Both the position numbers and the translations under genes were made by a program. The notes beneath the pieces were generated by a model. That model saw only the letters and a program-made list of their open reading frames with translations. It did no database searches and was not told where the DNA came from. Below, one piece after another: positions 1 to 9,063 of a stretch of DNA of 64,000 nt (its first letter is position 1; each line of letters begins with the position of its first letter). Origin of the DNA: Pseudomonas sp. (GTDB lineage: Bacteria; Pseudomonadota; Gammaproteobacteria; Pseudomonadales; Pseudomonadaceae); NCBI GenBank assembly GCA_030699825.1, contig JAUYKV010000045.1:1-64000 (forward strand). Direction: 5' to 3'.

Positions 1-663
1 TGGTACCGGGAAATCTTCAACGACCCGAAATGGATCCTGGCGATCCAGAACAGCTTCATGATCGGCATCTTCGCCACCCTGCTCGCCACCATATTGGGCA
101 CCTGCGCGGCGGTCGGTCTGGCCCGCGACGACATGCCCTACCGGCGCTTCATCACCGCCCTGCTGCTGTCGCCGATGATCGTGCCACTGATCATCACTGC
201 GGCAGGGATGTTCTTCTTCTACTCCAACATGGGTCTGGCCGGCAGCTACCTAGGGGTAATTCTGGCCCACGCCGCCCTCGGCACACCTTTCGTGATCATC
301 ACGGTGACCGCCACCCTGACCGGTTTCGACTATTCCCTGGCACGCGCCGCGATCAACCTCGGCGCCACGCCGTTGCGGGTATTCTTCGACATCATCATGC
401 CGCTGATCCGTCCCGGGGTGATTTCTGGCGCGCTGTTCGCGTTTATCACCTCGTTCGACGAGGTGGTGGTGATCCTGTTCATGGCCGGCCCGCAGCAACG
501 CACCATTCCCAGACAAATGTTCTCGGGCCTGCGCGAGCAGATCAACCCGAGCATCCTGGCCATCGCCACCCTGCTGATCCTGGTGTCCATCGCCCTGCTG
601 GTGACCCTCGAACTGCTGCGCCGGCGTTCCGTACGCCTGCGCGGCGTCGAACTGATCGAATAA
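1..663 (+). CDS. ABC transporter permease, polyamine type (PotC/PotI/YdcV-like), 5' truncated
   Basis: Reading frame 1 is open from the first base, so the gene begins upstream of the window; about 220 C-terminal residues are present. The sequence is a row of hydrophobic segments with the binding-protein-dependent permease EAA loop (AAINLGATPLRVFFDIIMPL, with Gly and the Ile-Met-Pro-Leu end conserved), which docks on the ATPase subunit. Family knowledge: the inner-membrane permeases PotC, PotI and YdcV carry putrescine, spermidine or related substrates. The conserved FDE/VVVILF run after the EAA loop fits this subfamily. The partner ATPase, second permease and binding protein must lie upstream. 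The exact substrate cannot be told from this fragment. Confidence 0.85.
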   Translation, partial: WYREIFNDPKWILAIQNSFMIGIFATLLATILGTCAAVGLARDDMPYRRFITALLLSPMIVPLIITAAGMFFFYSNMGLAGSYLGVILAHAALGTPFVIITVTATLTGFDYSLARAAINLGATPLRVFFDIIMPLIRPGVISGALFAFITSFDEVVVILFMAGPQQRTIPRQMFSGLREQINPSILAIATLLILVSIALLVTLELLRRRSVRLRGVELIE

Positions 664-720
664 CCCGCTCAGATGTTATGAACAGATCAGCGCAATGTCA
701 GCATCAGAGGCTTGGGCGCG

Positions 721-752
721 GCCGCAGTAGGCGAGTTTTTCACAGCCGCTCA
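721..752. repeat. Terminal part of a degenerate intergenic repeat family (copy A)
   Basis: The segment matches the pattern gcCGCAGTAGG followed by GAGTTTTTCACAGCC and CTCA. Related copies occur at about 16044-16082, 31618-31654 and 37932-37967, always outside genes or at a gene end. Upstream bases 695-720 also resemble the middle of the longer copy at 31473-31650, so this is probably a decayed element. Confidence 0.55.
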
Positions 753-812
753 TGCGTTAACTATGGCTATGGCTATGCCTAAGTTAGCTGTTGTAGGGAG
801 TCGAAGCTCTTC

Positions 813-838
813 GTAGGAGCCAGCTTGCTGGCTCCTAC
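813..838. repeat. Perfect 12-bp inverted repeat (REP-like hairpin)
   Basis: Arms gtaggagccagc (813-824) and gctggctcctac (827-838) are exact reverse complements around a 2-base centre. The sequence type is a common Pseudomonas intergenic palindrome. There is no T run on either side, so it is a REP-like repeat rather than an intrinsic terminator. Confidence 0.8.
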
Positions 839-1155
839 AGGGCATCGCTGCATGCCCCGCATAACCGATACATGGCCTTACTTAACTAAACGCTCTGCGC
901 TTTCGCCGCCACACCGCCTGGGCTTAGAATCAACCTTATCCTGCCGCACCCAGGCAGACGCATCACCGGCCGAGCCCGCGCAGACCCCGCGCCAAGCCCG
1001 GCCCCGCAAATGGTCACTTCCGTTTGCCTTGAGCCTGAACCAGGCTCAACATACGCACCACAACGTCCTATACAGCCCGTTGCGCACGCAGTGCCGTCGC
1101 CCACGCGATAGTCATTGCAGGCGTAACCTGAACAGCCTTTGCAGGATTTATTGCC

Positions 1156-3003
1156 ATGCCTGATTACCGCTCGAAAACCTCCACCCACGGCCGCAACATG
1201 GCCGGCGCCCGCGCCCTGTGGCGCGCCACCGGGATGAAAGACGAGGACTTCAAGAAGCCGATCATCGCCATCGCCAACTCCTTCACCCAGTTCGTGCCCG
1301 GCCACGTGCACCTGAAGGATATGGGCCAGCTGGTCGCCCGCGAGATCGAACGCGCCGGCGGCGTGGCCAAGGAATTCAACACCATCGCGGTCGACGACGG
1401 CATCGCCATGGGCCACGACGGCATGCTCTATTCGCTGCCCAGCCGCGAGATCATCGCCGACTCGGTCGAGTACATGGTCAACGCCCACTGCGCCGACGCC
1501 ATTGTCTGCATCAGCAACTGCGACAAGATCACCCCCGGCATGCTGATGGCCGCCCTGCGCCTGAACATCCCGGTGATCTTCGTCTCCGGCGGACCGATGG
1601 AAGCCGGCAAGACCAAACTGGCCAGCCACGGCCTGGATCTGGTCGACGCCATGGTGATCGCCGCCGACGACACCGCCAGCGACGAGACGGTCGCCGAATA
1701 CGAGCGCAGCGCCTGTCCGACCTGCGGCAGCTGCTCCGGCATGTTCACCGCCAACTCGATGAACTGCCTGATGGAAGCCCTGGGGCTAGCCCTGCCCGGC
1801 AACGGTTCGACCCTGGCCACCCACAGCGACCGCGAACAGCTGTTCCTGCAGGCCGGGCGCACGGCGGTCGAGCTGTGCAAACGCTATTACCAGGACAACG
1901 ATGCCTCGGTGCTGCCGCGCAACGTGGCCAACTTCAAGGCGTTCGAGAACGCCATGACACTGGACATCGCCATGGGCGGTTCGACCAACACCATCCTGCA
2001 CCTGCTGGCCGCAGCGCAAGAAGCCGAGATCGACTTCGACCTGCGCGACATCGATCGCCTGTCGCGCAAGGTGCCGCAGCTGTGCAAGGTCGCGCCGAAC
2101 ATCCAGAAATACCATATGGAAGACGTCCATCGCGCCGGCGGCATCTTCAGCATCCTCGGCTCCCTGGCCCGCGGCGGCCTGCTGCACACCGACCTGCCGA
2201 CCGTGCACAGCAAGACCATGAGCGATGCCATCGCCAAGTGGGATATCACCCAGACTAGCGACGAAGCCGTGCACACCTTCTTCAAGGCCGGGCCGGCCGG
2301 CATCCCGACCCAGACCGCGTTCAGCCAGAGCACGCGCTGGGATACGGTGGATGACGACCGCGAAAACGGCTGCATCCGCAGCGTCGAGCATGCGTACTCG
2401 CAAGAGGGCGGGCTGGCCGTGCTCTACGGCAATATCGCCGTCGACGGCTGCGTGGTGAAAACCGCCGGTGTGGACGAATCCATCCATGTCTTCGAAGGCA
2501 ACGCGAAGATCTTCGAGAGCCAGGACAGCGCCGTGCGCGGCATCCTCAATGACGAAGTGCAGGAAGGCGATATCGTCATCATTCGCTACGAGGGCCCGAA
2601 AGGCGGCCCGGGTATGCAGGAAATGCTCTATCCGACGTCCTATCTGAAGTCCAAGGGCCTGGGCAAAGCCTGTGCCCTGCTCACCGACGGCCGTTTCTCC
2701 GGCGGCACCTCGGGCCTGTCGATCGGCCACGCCTCGCCGGAAGCCGCTGCCGGCGGTGCCATCGGCCTGGTGCGCGCAGGCGACAAGATCCTGATCAACA
2801 TCCACGAGCGCTCGATCAACCTGCTGGTCAGCGATGAAGAGCTGGCCGCACGCCGCGTGGAACAGGACAAGAAGGGCTGGAAGCCAGTAGAAAAACGCCC
2901 GCGCAAGGTCACCACCGCGCTCAAGGCCTACGCCCTGCTCGCCACCAGCGCCGACAAGGGTGCAGTGCGCGACAAGGCGCTGCTGGACAAACTGGTGCCC
3001 TGA
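1156..3003 (+). CDS. ilvD: Dihydroxy-acid dehydratase
   Basis: IlvD dehydrates 2,3-dihydroxy-isovalerate and 2,3-dihydroxy-3-methylvalerate to the 2-keto acids that become valine and isoleucine; it is a cytosolic Fe-S enzyme. The 615-residue length is the normal long (E. coli) form. The IlvD/Edd signature [12 protein letters not shown] gives Cys118, Cys122 and the Asp123-Lys124 pair, and [11 protein letters not shown] gives Cys187, Cys190 and Cys193; Asp81 sits in the [12 protein letters not shown] metal-site motif. The start ATG has AGGA about nine bases upstream. The gene stands alone with its own leader and a downstream hairpin. The C-terminus is intact. Confidence 0.97.
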   Translation: MPDYRSKTSTHGRNMAGARALWRATGMKDEDFKKPIIAIANSFTQFVPGHVHLKDMGQLVAREIERAGGVAKEFNTIAVDDGIAMGHDGMLYSLPSREIIADSVEYMVNAHCADAIVCISNCDKITPGMLMAALRLNIPVIFVSGGPMEAGKTKLASHGLDLVDAMVIAADDTASDETVAEYERSACPTCGSCSGMFTANSMNCLMEALGLALPGNGSTLATHSDREQLFLQAGRTAVELCKRYYQDNDASVLPRNVANFKAFENAMTLDIAMGGSTNTILHLLAAAQEAEIDFDLRDIDRLSRKVPQLCKVAPNIQKYHMEDVHRAGGIFSILGSLARGGLLHTDLPTVHSKTMSDAIAKWDITQTSDEAVHTFFKAGPAGIPTQTAFSQSTRWDTVDDDRENGCIRSVEHAYSQEGGLAVLYGNIAVDGCVVKTAGVDESIHVFEGNAKIFESQDSAVRGILNDEVQEGDIVIIRYEGPKGGPGMQEMLYPTSYLKSKGLGKACALLTDGRFSGGTSGLSIGHASPEAAAGGAIGLVRAGDKILINIHERSINLLVSDEELAARRVEQDKKGWKPVEKRPRKVTTALKAYALLATSADKGAVRDKALLDKLVP

Positions 3004-3017
3004 GCGCCTCGCACCCC

Positions 3018-3044
3018 AGAAGCCCGGCCAAGTGCCGGGCTTCT
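3018..3044 (+). terminator. Hairpin downstream of ilvD
   Basis: Arms agaagcccggc (3018-3028) and gccgggcttct (3034-3044) pair perfectly around a 5-base loop, 15 bp after the ilvD stop. The T tract is short, so it may be a weak intrinsic terminator or an RNA-stabilising stem. Confidence 0.7.
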
Positions 3045-3182
3045 GCGCTGTATGGTTAACCAGCCGTTGGAAAAATGTAACGCGCAAGATGAACATGGCG
3101 AAGCCTTGCCTGCCAGACCGCTCAACCGTTGGTCAAGCCGAGGCATATCCCCCAACACCCCCACTTGCCAACAGGACGACGC

Positions 3183-6100
3183 ATGAGCGGCCCACGCCTC
3201 AGCTTTGATAGCCTCCCAGACAACTGCCAGGCCGTGCTCTTCGTCCTGGTCACTGCTTTTCCCGGCAAGGGCAAGACGACGCTGCTCAAACCGCTCAGGG
3301 CGATGAAGGTTGAGGGCGACAAAGGCAAACTGCTCGATGCAGGCAAGCTGTCACCTCTGCTCGACACCCTGGGAAAACTTGGCTGGCTGATCATTGAACG
3401 GCGTCACGCAGGAGACCTCTACGGCCTGCCCGACCAGCAGCGCACCTCGGTGTTGCAGCATCTGCTCCAGCACAACCAGTGCAACGCCTGGCTGTATTGC
3501 CTTCAGCTCGACCTGCCAGCGCTCCAGCCTTGGCAAACTCCCAGCCAAGGGCATGTGCTACAGGCACTCTGGCTGGCCCTGCTCGGTCCCGACAGCAAGC
3601 AACTGCAGGCAGCCCTGCTGCGCTTCGCCCAGCAACTGCCCAGAGCTCAGCAGTTCGAACTGCACCCCGTCACCATCCTGCAGAGCGACGCCGCCGGCCG
3701 ACAGGTATTCGAGAGCCTCACGCAGCAGGCACGCCAGCTGTTGCTGGAAGACTTCCTGGCCCTGTGCAACGCCCCGCTGTTGCCGGTCGGCCAGGCCTAC
3801 CAGCTGGGCTTGGCGCATTTCACCACGCGTACGCTGGACACCACCCTGGGCCTGCAGCTATTGCTGCAAGCGTTCTGGCGCGGCGACTGGAACACCCTGA
3901 AACAGCTCGGCGAGAATGGCCTGGAGATGATGCAGCAGGCCATCGAGCACCTGCTGCACGGGCAGACCGAGGCAGTGGTGACGCTGATCGACGCCTGGCT
4001 CAAGGAAGTGCGCAAGCAGACCAAGAAACGCAAGATCGACCTGCCCCACACCCTCAATATCCTGTACTGCCTGGCGCTGATCGGCATGCCCGAACAGCGC
4101 CAGTCGCCCAAACTCGCCCAGGCAGTGGATACTGGCCTGAGATCCGGCTATCCAGGGGCATATAACAGCCTCTCTCATCTGCATGAGCGCTTTCAGGGCA
4201 ACAACCTGGCGCTGCAGGGCAGCCTGCAGCAGTTGCCCCAACAGCTGAACGGCATCCACGGGCTGCTCCAAGCGCTGGCGCTGTACTGGCTGGATGAGCC
4301 CCTGGCCCGGCAACAGGCCTGGAAAAACCGCCTGCAGGAGTACCGCGACGAGCTCAGCGAACAGGGCTATGCCTGGCTGGCGGCGGAGTTCGATGCGCTG
4401 CTGGCTGCGCAGTTCAACCAGCCCCGGCAGCTCGCCGAGTTACACCAGAGCGCCGACCTGCAGCCCCTGGTCAACCTCTACCAGCGCCAGGAAAGCTGGC
4501 AACACGCCCTCACCGCCCTGAGCCTGCTCAAGCCGGGCAAAGCTGCGAGCAGTTCGAACGCCGCCAAGATCTCGCGCCTGGCCTGGTTTATCGACTTCGG
4601 CACCTATATGGACAAGGTTGAACCGCGGGAGCAGAAGCTCGGCGCCAAGGGCCAGTGGAGCAAGGGCCGCGCCGTGGCGCTCAAGCGTCTGCTGGAAGAA
4701 GGCGGCACCATGGACTTCCTCTGCGAGCAGGACCGCCAGGCCATCCGCATGATCCAGAGCAGCCATGGCTATTACGGCAACGCCCATTACGAATTGCCGG
4801 CCGAGCTGGCCCTGCCGCGCCTGGTGGGTCACCCGGCCCTGTATTGGAGCGATGCCCCGGATGTACGCATCGACCTGCAAAGCGGCCAGCCCAGCCTGCG
4901 TCTGCAGGTGCAGGGCGAACAGATCAAACTGCACCTGGAGCCTGCCGGTATCGGCGACCAGGACGGGCTGATGCTACACAAGGAAACCCCGACCCGGCTG
5001 GTGATCTACCCGGTCAGCCGCGAGCTGCAGCAGATTGCCGATATCGTCGGCCACGGCCTGAGCGTGCCGCTATCGGCCAAGGCGCAACTGGTCGAGGCGA
5101 TTGGCGCCATCGCTCCCCTGCTGCCGATTCATTCGGATATTCCCGAGCTGGCCGGCCATCTCGACAGCCTGCCCGCCGACGCGACCCTCTACGCCCACCT
5201 GCTGCCCCTGCAGGCCGGCCTGCGCCTGCAACTGCTGGTGCGTCCGCTGGCCGAGGGCAGCTGGTTCCGCCCCGGCCATGGTGCGGAAAACCTGCTCGGC
5301 GAACGGGACGGCAAGGCCATCCAGGTCTGCCGCGAGCTGAGCGCCGAGCGTCAGGTACTGCAGCATGTGCTAGAGAGCTGCCCCGGCCTGGCTCTGGCCG
5401 AGAGCGACGGCCAGGAATGGCAGCTGGAGCAACCCGAGGACGCCCTGCAGGTGCTCAGCGAACTGCAGGCCCTGGACGGCGAGCGCCTGCAGTGCGTATG
5501 GCCGGAAGGCGAGCGCATGCGGATCAAGGCCAAGCCCGGCATCAGCCAGCTCAAACTCGGCCTCAAGCAGCAGGGCGACTGGTTTATCCTGCAGGGCGAA
5601 ATCCACCTGGACGATGGCAAGGTGCTGCAGCTGCGCCAGTTGCTCGAGCTGATCAAGGCCAGCCCGGGACGCTTCCTCAAGCTCAACGAGCATGACTGGC
5701 TGGCGCTCAGCGACAACCTGCACAAGCGCCTGAGCGAGCTGGCCCACCTGGCCGACAAGATCACCGATCAGGGTGCCCGTCTCAGCCCGCTGACCGCCCC
5801 GCTGCTGGCCGATCTTGCCGGTGAGGTCGGCGAATTCAAGGCCAGCGCCCAGTGGCAGGCCCATCTGGACAAGCTCGAATCGCTGCGCACTTACCAACCC
5901 AGCCTGCCCGGCACCCTGCAGGCGGAGCTGCGCGACTACCAGCGCGAAGGCTTCGCCTGGCTGGCGCGTTTGGCCCACTGGGGCGTCGGCGCCTGCCTGG
6001 CCGACGATATGGGCCTGGGCAAGACCGTGCAGACCCTCGCCCTGCTCCTGCTGCGCGCAGGGGCTGGCCCGCAACTGGTGGTGGCGCCGACCTCGGTGGC

Positions 6101-7283
6101 GCTCAACTGGCACGCCGAAAGCACCCGTTTCGCCCCCAGCCTGCGCCTGCACGACTACCAACAGACCCGTAGCTTGGAAGGCCTCGGCCCGCTGGACCTG
6201 GTGATCGTCAGCTATGGCCTGCTGCAACAGGACAGCACCGCCTTCGCCGCCCAGCACTGGACCAGTGCGGTACTCGACGAGGCCCAGGCGATCAAGAACG
6301 CCCAGACCAAACGCTCGCAAGCGGCCATGGGCCTAAAGGCGGACTTCCGCCTGATCGCCACCGGCACCCCGCTGGAGAACCACCTGGGCGAGTTGTGGAA
6401 CCTGTTCCGCTTTATCAACCCCGGCCTGCTCGGCAGCCAGGACAGCTTCACCCAGCGCTTCGCCAACCCCATAGAACAGGGCGATGTCGCAGCGCGCCGT
6501 GCGCTGAAAAGCCTGATCCAGCCGTTTATCCTGCGCCGCCTGAAAAGCCAGGTGCTCGACGAGCTGCCAGCCCGCACCGAAATCACCTACAAGGTGCCGC
6601 TTTCCGACGCCGAAGCGCACCAGTACGAAGCCCTGCGCCAGCAGGCCGTGGAGAGCATCAACCAACTCGGCCCGGAGGGTGGCAAACCCCTGCAGGTGCT
6701 GGCGGAAATCACCCGCCTGCGGCGTTTCTGCTGCCATCCCTCGCTGGTGCTACCCGGCAGCCCACTGGCCGGCAGCAAGCTGCAGGCCTTCAGCGAAATA
6801 GTCGAAGAGCTGCTGGAAAATCGCCACAAGGCCCTGGTGTTCAGCCAGTTCGTCGACCACCTGAGCATCGTCCGCGCCTGGCTGGATCAGCAGGGCATCA
6901 GCTATCAGTACCTGGACGGCGCCACCCCGGCCAAGGAGCGGCAAAACAGAGTCAACGCCTTCCAGGCCGGCGAGGGCGATATCTTCCTGATCAGCCTCAA
7001 GGCCGGCGGCAGCGGTCTCAACCTGACCGCCGCCGACTACGTGATCCACCTCGACCCCTGGTGGAACCCTGCGGTGGAAGACCAGGCCAGCGACCGCGCC
7101 CACCGCATGGGCCAGCTACGCCCGGTGACCATCTACCGCCTGGTCACGGAAAACACCATCGAGGAACAGATAGTCGCGCTACACGGACGCAAACGCGACC
7201 TCGCCGACAGCCTGCTCGACGGCGGCGAACTGAGCGGCAAACTGGACGCCGATGCGCTGCTGCAACTGTTGCGTGGCGCCTGA
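3183..7283 (+). CDS. Large SNF2/Rad54-type DEAD/DEAH helicase
   Basis: 1366 residues from ATG 3183, chosen over an in-frame ATG at 3129 because AGGA precedes it at normal spacing and the upstream 18 codons look non-coding. The C-terminal ~430 residues are a complete SNF2 ATPase: motif I DDMGLGKT at about 941-948, motif II DEAQ at about 1032, motif III GTPLENH, the FILRRLKSQV linker, then the second RecA lobe with LVFSQF, a SLKAGGSGLNL motif and DRAHRMGQ. Such proteins use ATP to translocate on duplex DNA or remodel protein-DNA complexes. The first ~900 residues are Leu/Gln-rich and helical, with no motif I can name; an AFPGKGKTT stretch near residue 25 resembles a P-loop but lacks its first Gly. 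Actual role unknown. Confidence 0.9.
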   Translation: MSGPRLSFDSLPDNCQAVLFVLVTAFPGKGKTTLLKPLRAMKVEGDKGKLLDAGKLSPLLDTLGKLGWLIIERRHAGDLYGLPDQQRTSVLQHLLQHNQCNAWLYCLQLDLPALQPWQTPSQGHVLQALWLALLGPDSKQLQAALLRFAQQLPRAQQFELHPVTILQSDAAGRQVFESLTQQARQLLLEDFLALCNAPLLPVGQAYQLGLAHFTTRTLDTTLGLQLLLQAFWRGDWNTLKQLGENGLEMMQQAIEHLLHGQTEAVVTLIDAWLKEVRKQTKKRKIDLPHTLNILYCLALIGMPEQRQSPKLAQAVDTGLRSGYPGAYNSLSHLHERFQGNNLALQGSLQQLPQQLNGIHGLLQALALYWLDEPLARQQAWKNRLQEYRDELSEQGYAWLAAEFDALLAAQFNQPRQLAELHQSADLQPLVNLYQRQESWQHALTALSLLKPGKAASSSNAAKISRLAWFIDFGTYMDKVEPREQKLGAKGQWSKGRAVALKRLLEEGGTMDFLCEQDRQAIRMIQSSHGYYGNAHYELPAELALPRLVGHPALYWSDAPDVRIDLQSGQPSLRLQVQGEQIKLHLEPAGIGDQDGLMLHKETPTRLVIYPVSRELQQIADIVGHGLSVPLSAKAQLVEAIGAIAPLLPIHSDIPELAGHLDSLPADATLYAHLLPLQAGLRLQLLVRPLAEGSWFRPGHGAENLLGERDGKAIQVCRELSAERQVLQHVLESCPGLALAESDGQEWQLEQPEDALQVLSELQALDGERLQCVWPEGERMRIKAKPGISQLKLGLKQQGDWFILQGEIHLDDGKVLQLRQLLELIKASPGRFLKLNEHDWLALSDNLHKRLSELAHLADKITDQGARLSPLTAPLLADLAGEVGEFKASAQWQAHLDKLESLRTYQPSLPGTLQAELRDYQREGFAWLARLAHWGVGACLADDMGLGKTVQTLALLLLRAGAGPQLVVAPTSVALNWHAESTRFAPSLRLHDYQQTRSLEGLGPLDLVIVSYGLLQQDSTAFAAQHWTSAVLDEAQAIKNAQTKRSQAAMGLKADFRLIATGTPLENHLGELWNLFRFINPGLLGSQDSFTQRFANPIEQGDVAARRALKSLIQPFILRRLKSQVLDELPARTEITYKVPLSDAEAHQYEALRQQAVESINQLGPEGGKPLQVLAEITRLRRFCCHPSLVLPGSPLAGSKLQAFSEIVEELLENRHKALVFSQFVDHLSIVRAWLDQQGISYQYLDGATPAKERQNRVNAFQAGEGDIFLISLKAGGSGLNLTAADYVIHLDPWWNPAVEDQASDRAHRMGQLRPVTIYRLVTENTIEEQIVALHGRKRDLADSLLDGGELSGKLDADALLQLLRGA

Positions 7284-7373
7284 ATATCCATGTATTCCGG
7301 GGTGGTTTTGCGCCTGGCAAACCGTTCCCGGACTCATCCGAAACTGGATGAGAGACCGTCGGCTAGGCATCTC

Positions 7374-7460
7374 GTAGCCCGGATAAGCCTATGGCGCAAT
7401 CCGGGAGCGGTGGCGCATGTGCAGGCTTTCCCGGATTGCGCTGACGCTTATCCGGGCTAC
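7374..7460. repeat. Long palindromic REP-type repeat (gtagcccggataag family)
   Basis: The outer arms gtagcccggataag (7374-7387) and cttatccgggctac (7447-7460) are exact reverse complements, with inner arms around cgcaatccggg and cccggattgcg. The same family recurs at 10466-10533, 23145-23175 and 23268-23342. It fills part of the 393-bp gap 7284-7676; the rest holds a small perfect hairpin gcagccc/gggctgc at 7514-7530 and nothing else I recognise. Confidence 0.85.
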
Positions 7461-7676
7461 ACGGACTCAGCCAACAGCGCAGGGCTCGTAGGAGGCGCGC
7501 CCTCGCGGCGAATGCAGCCCGCAGGGCTGCCCGGCTGCCCGACGCAAATCCAAGGCATCGCCCCGAGGTCGGAGCGTGCGGACTTGCGTAGGAACACTGG
7601 ATCTACGGGCCGTGATTTTTTGTGGGCATGACGAAGCCTTGTCCAACGCGAACGCCCAGAGGACGGGCAACGCCTG

Positions 7677-8321
7677 TCAACTCACGCCCATATAACGCCC
7701 GGCGCGGTGGTTGATCGCCAGCACCAGGTTCAGCGCCAGCGCGCCGAGGATCGACAGCGCGACCTTGTCCAGCGGCACGATAAACACCGCCGCCAGCACG
7801 ATCACCACATCGATGCCCATCTGCACCTTGCCGGCGCGCAGACCGAAACGCTCCTGCAGGTACAGCGCGAGGATATTCACCCCGCCCAGGCTGGCGCGAT
7901 GGCGGAACAGCATCAACAGCCCCAGGCCCATGGCGAAACCGCCGAACAAGGCCGCATAGACCACGTTCAACTGGGCGAAGCTGATCCACTGCGGCGTGAG
8001 TTCGGCCAGCAGCGACACCAGGCCGACCGCACAGACCGTGCGCAGGGTGAACGACCAGCCCATGCGCCAGATGGCCAGGGCATAGAACGGCAGGTTGATC
8101 AGGAAGAACGACCAGCCGAACGACCAGCCGAGCAGGTACTTGAGCAGGAAGGCCACGCCCACGGTGCCGCCGGTCAGCAGCCCCGCATGGGTATAGAGGG
8201 TGATGCCCAGGGCGACCATGGCGGTGCCCATCAGCAGCGCCAGGGCATCCTCCCACAGCGGGTGACGGATGATCGCCGCCAGGGTGTCCGCCGGCGGGCT
8301 ATCGGATTTGACTGCAGTCAT
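7677..8321 (-). CDS. YitT family membrane protein (DUF161)
   Basis: 214 residues with about five hydrophobic segments. Glycine-rich motifs such as GLLTGGTVGVAFLLKYLLGWSFG and the repeat-like HRASLGGVNILALYLQERFG are typical of the YitT/DUF161 inner-membrane family. The function of this family is not established. I start at the ATG at 8321 (MTAVKSD), which gives a short polar N-terminus before the first membrane segment; an upstream start at 8342 would add seven residues. The gene points away from the helicase and follows folA on the same strand after about 110 bp, so co-transcription is possible but not evident. Confidence 0.85.
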   Translation of the reverse strand: MTAVKSDSPPADTLAAIIRHPLWEDALALLMGTAMVALGITLYTHAGLLTGGTVGVAFLLKYLLGWSFGWSFFLINLPFYALAIWRMGWSFTLRTVCAVGLVSLLAELTPQWISFAQLNVVYAALFGGFAMGLGLLMLFRHRASLGGVNILALYLQERFGLRAGKVQMGIDVVIVLAAVFIVPLDKVALSILGALALNLVLAINHRAGRYMGVS

Positions 8322-8432
8322 GATGCAAACCTGTAGGTGCAATGAACGACCCAGGGATGCTAGACCAGCGGACGCCCGAGTGAATTGGCTGAGGTCAAGA
8401 AAGCGGCAGAGTGCTGCACCTCACCCCCACGC

Positions 8433-8945
8433 TCAGTGCCGCGTCCAGGTTTCGAAAGCGTAAGCCGGTGCTTGGTCCAGAGGCGCAAAGGCTTCGCAGG
8501 CCGTGCGCTGCCAGACCGCGGCGTCGAACTGTGGAAACCAGGCATCGCCCTCCGGGCTCAGCTCGACCCGGGTCAGGTACAGGCGCGCGGCCAAAGGCAG
8601 CGCCTGCTGGTAAAGCTGGGCGCCGCCGATCAGCATCAATTCGTCGACTCCCTGTTCACGCGCCCACTGCTCGGCACGGACGATGGCCGCCTCGAGCGAG
8701 GCGAAGACTTCGGCACCCTCGAGCTGCAAGCCGGGCTGGCGGCTGACCACCAGATTGAGCCGGCCCGGCAGCGGCCGGCCAAGCGAATCCCAGGTCTTGC
8801 GACCCATGATGATCGGCTTGCCCAGGGTCAGCGCCTTGAAGTGCTTGAGGTCGGCCGGCAGGCGCCAGGGCAGTTGGTTGTCGCGACCGATCACGCGGTT
8901 CTGCGCGAGGGCGGCGATCAGGCAGAGAGGCAGGGAATTTTTCAT
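8433..8945 (-). CDS. folA: Dihydrofolate reductase
   Basis: 170 residues, normal for bacterial DHFR. It reduces dihydrofolate to tetrahydrofolate with NADPH. Visible motifs: the Met20-type loop NRVIGRDNQLPW, catalytic Asp32 in LPADLKHFK, the GRKTWDSLGRPLPGR cofactor motif, and the LMLIGGAQLYQQALP strand near residue 110. The start MKNSLPLC is chosen on family alignment; an in-frame ATG lies four codons upstream at 8957 and neither has a strong ribosome site. thyA, which makes the DHFR substrate dihydrofolate, lies 7 kb away at 16110-16904. Confidence 0.95.
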   Translation of the reverse strand: MKNSLPLCLIAALAQNRVIGRDNQLPWRLPADLKHFKALTLGKPIIMGRKTWDSLGRPLPGRLNLVVSRQPGLQLEGAEVFASLEAAIVRAEQWAREQGVDELMLIGGAQLYQQALPLAARLYLTRVELSPEGDAWFPQFDAAVWQRTACEAFAPLDQAPAYAFETWTRH

Positions 8946-9063
8946 GGCGGCGAGCATAGCAGAGCAACCGCGGCCCGTGCAGCCGGCCCCCGCACGGACA
9001 AGGCTTAGCCCAACGCGCCAGCACGGGTTATGCTCAGGTTCGACCCGGCCAACGAGACACCGC

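Larger units (their letters stand above)
664..1155. other. 492-bp intergenic region upstream of ilvD
   Basis: No credible gene. It holds a degenerate repeat-family end at 721-752, a TATGGC microrepeat near 764-780, a perfect hairpin at 813-838, and about 300 bp of leader before ilvD. A weak sigma70-like -10 (TAGAAT, 925-930) lies about 225 bp upstream of ilvD with no good -35, so promoter placement is uncertain. I see no obvious leader peptide with a run of branched-chain codons. Confidence 0.5.

Noticed and set aside
3243..3293. P-loop-like AFPGKGKTT near the helicase N-terminus
   Set aside because: The first Gly of GxxxxGKT is missing and no Walker B follows; treated as chance.
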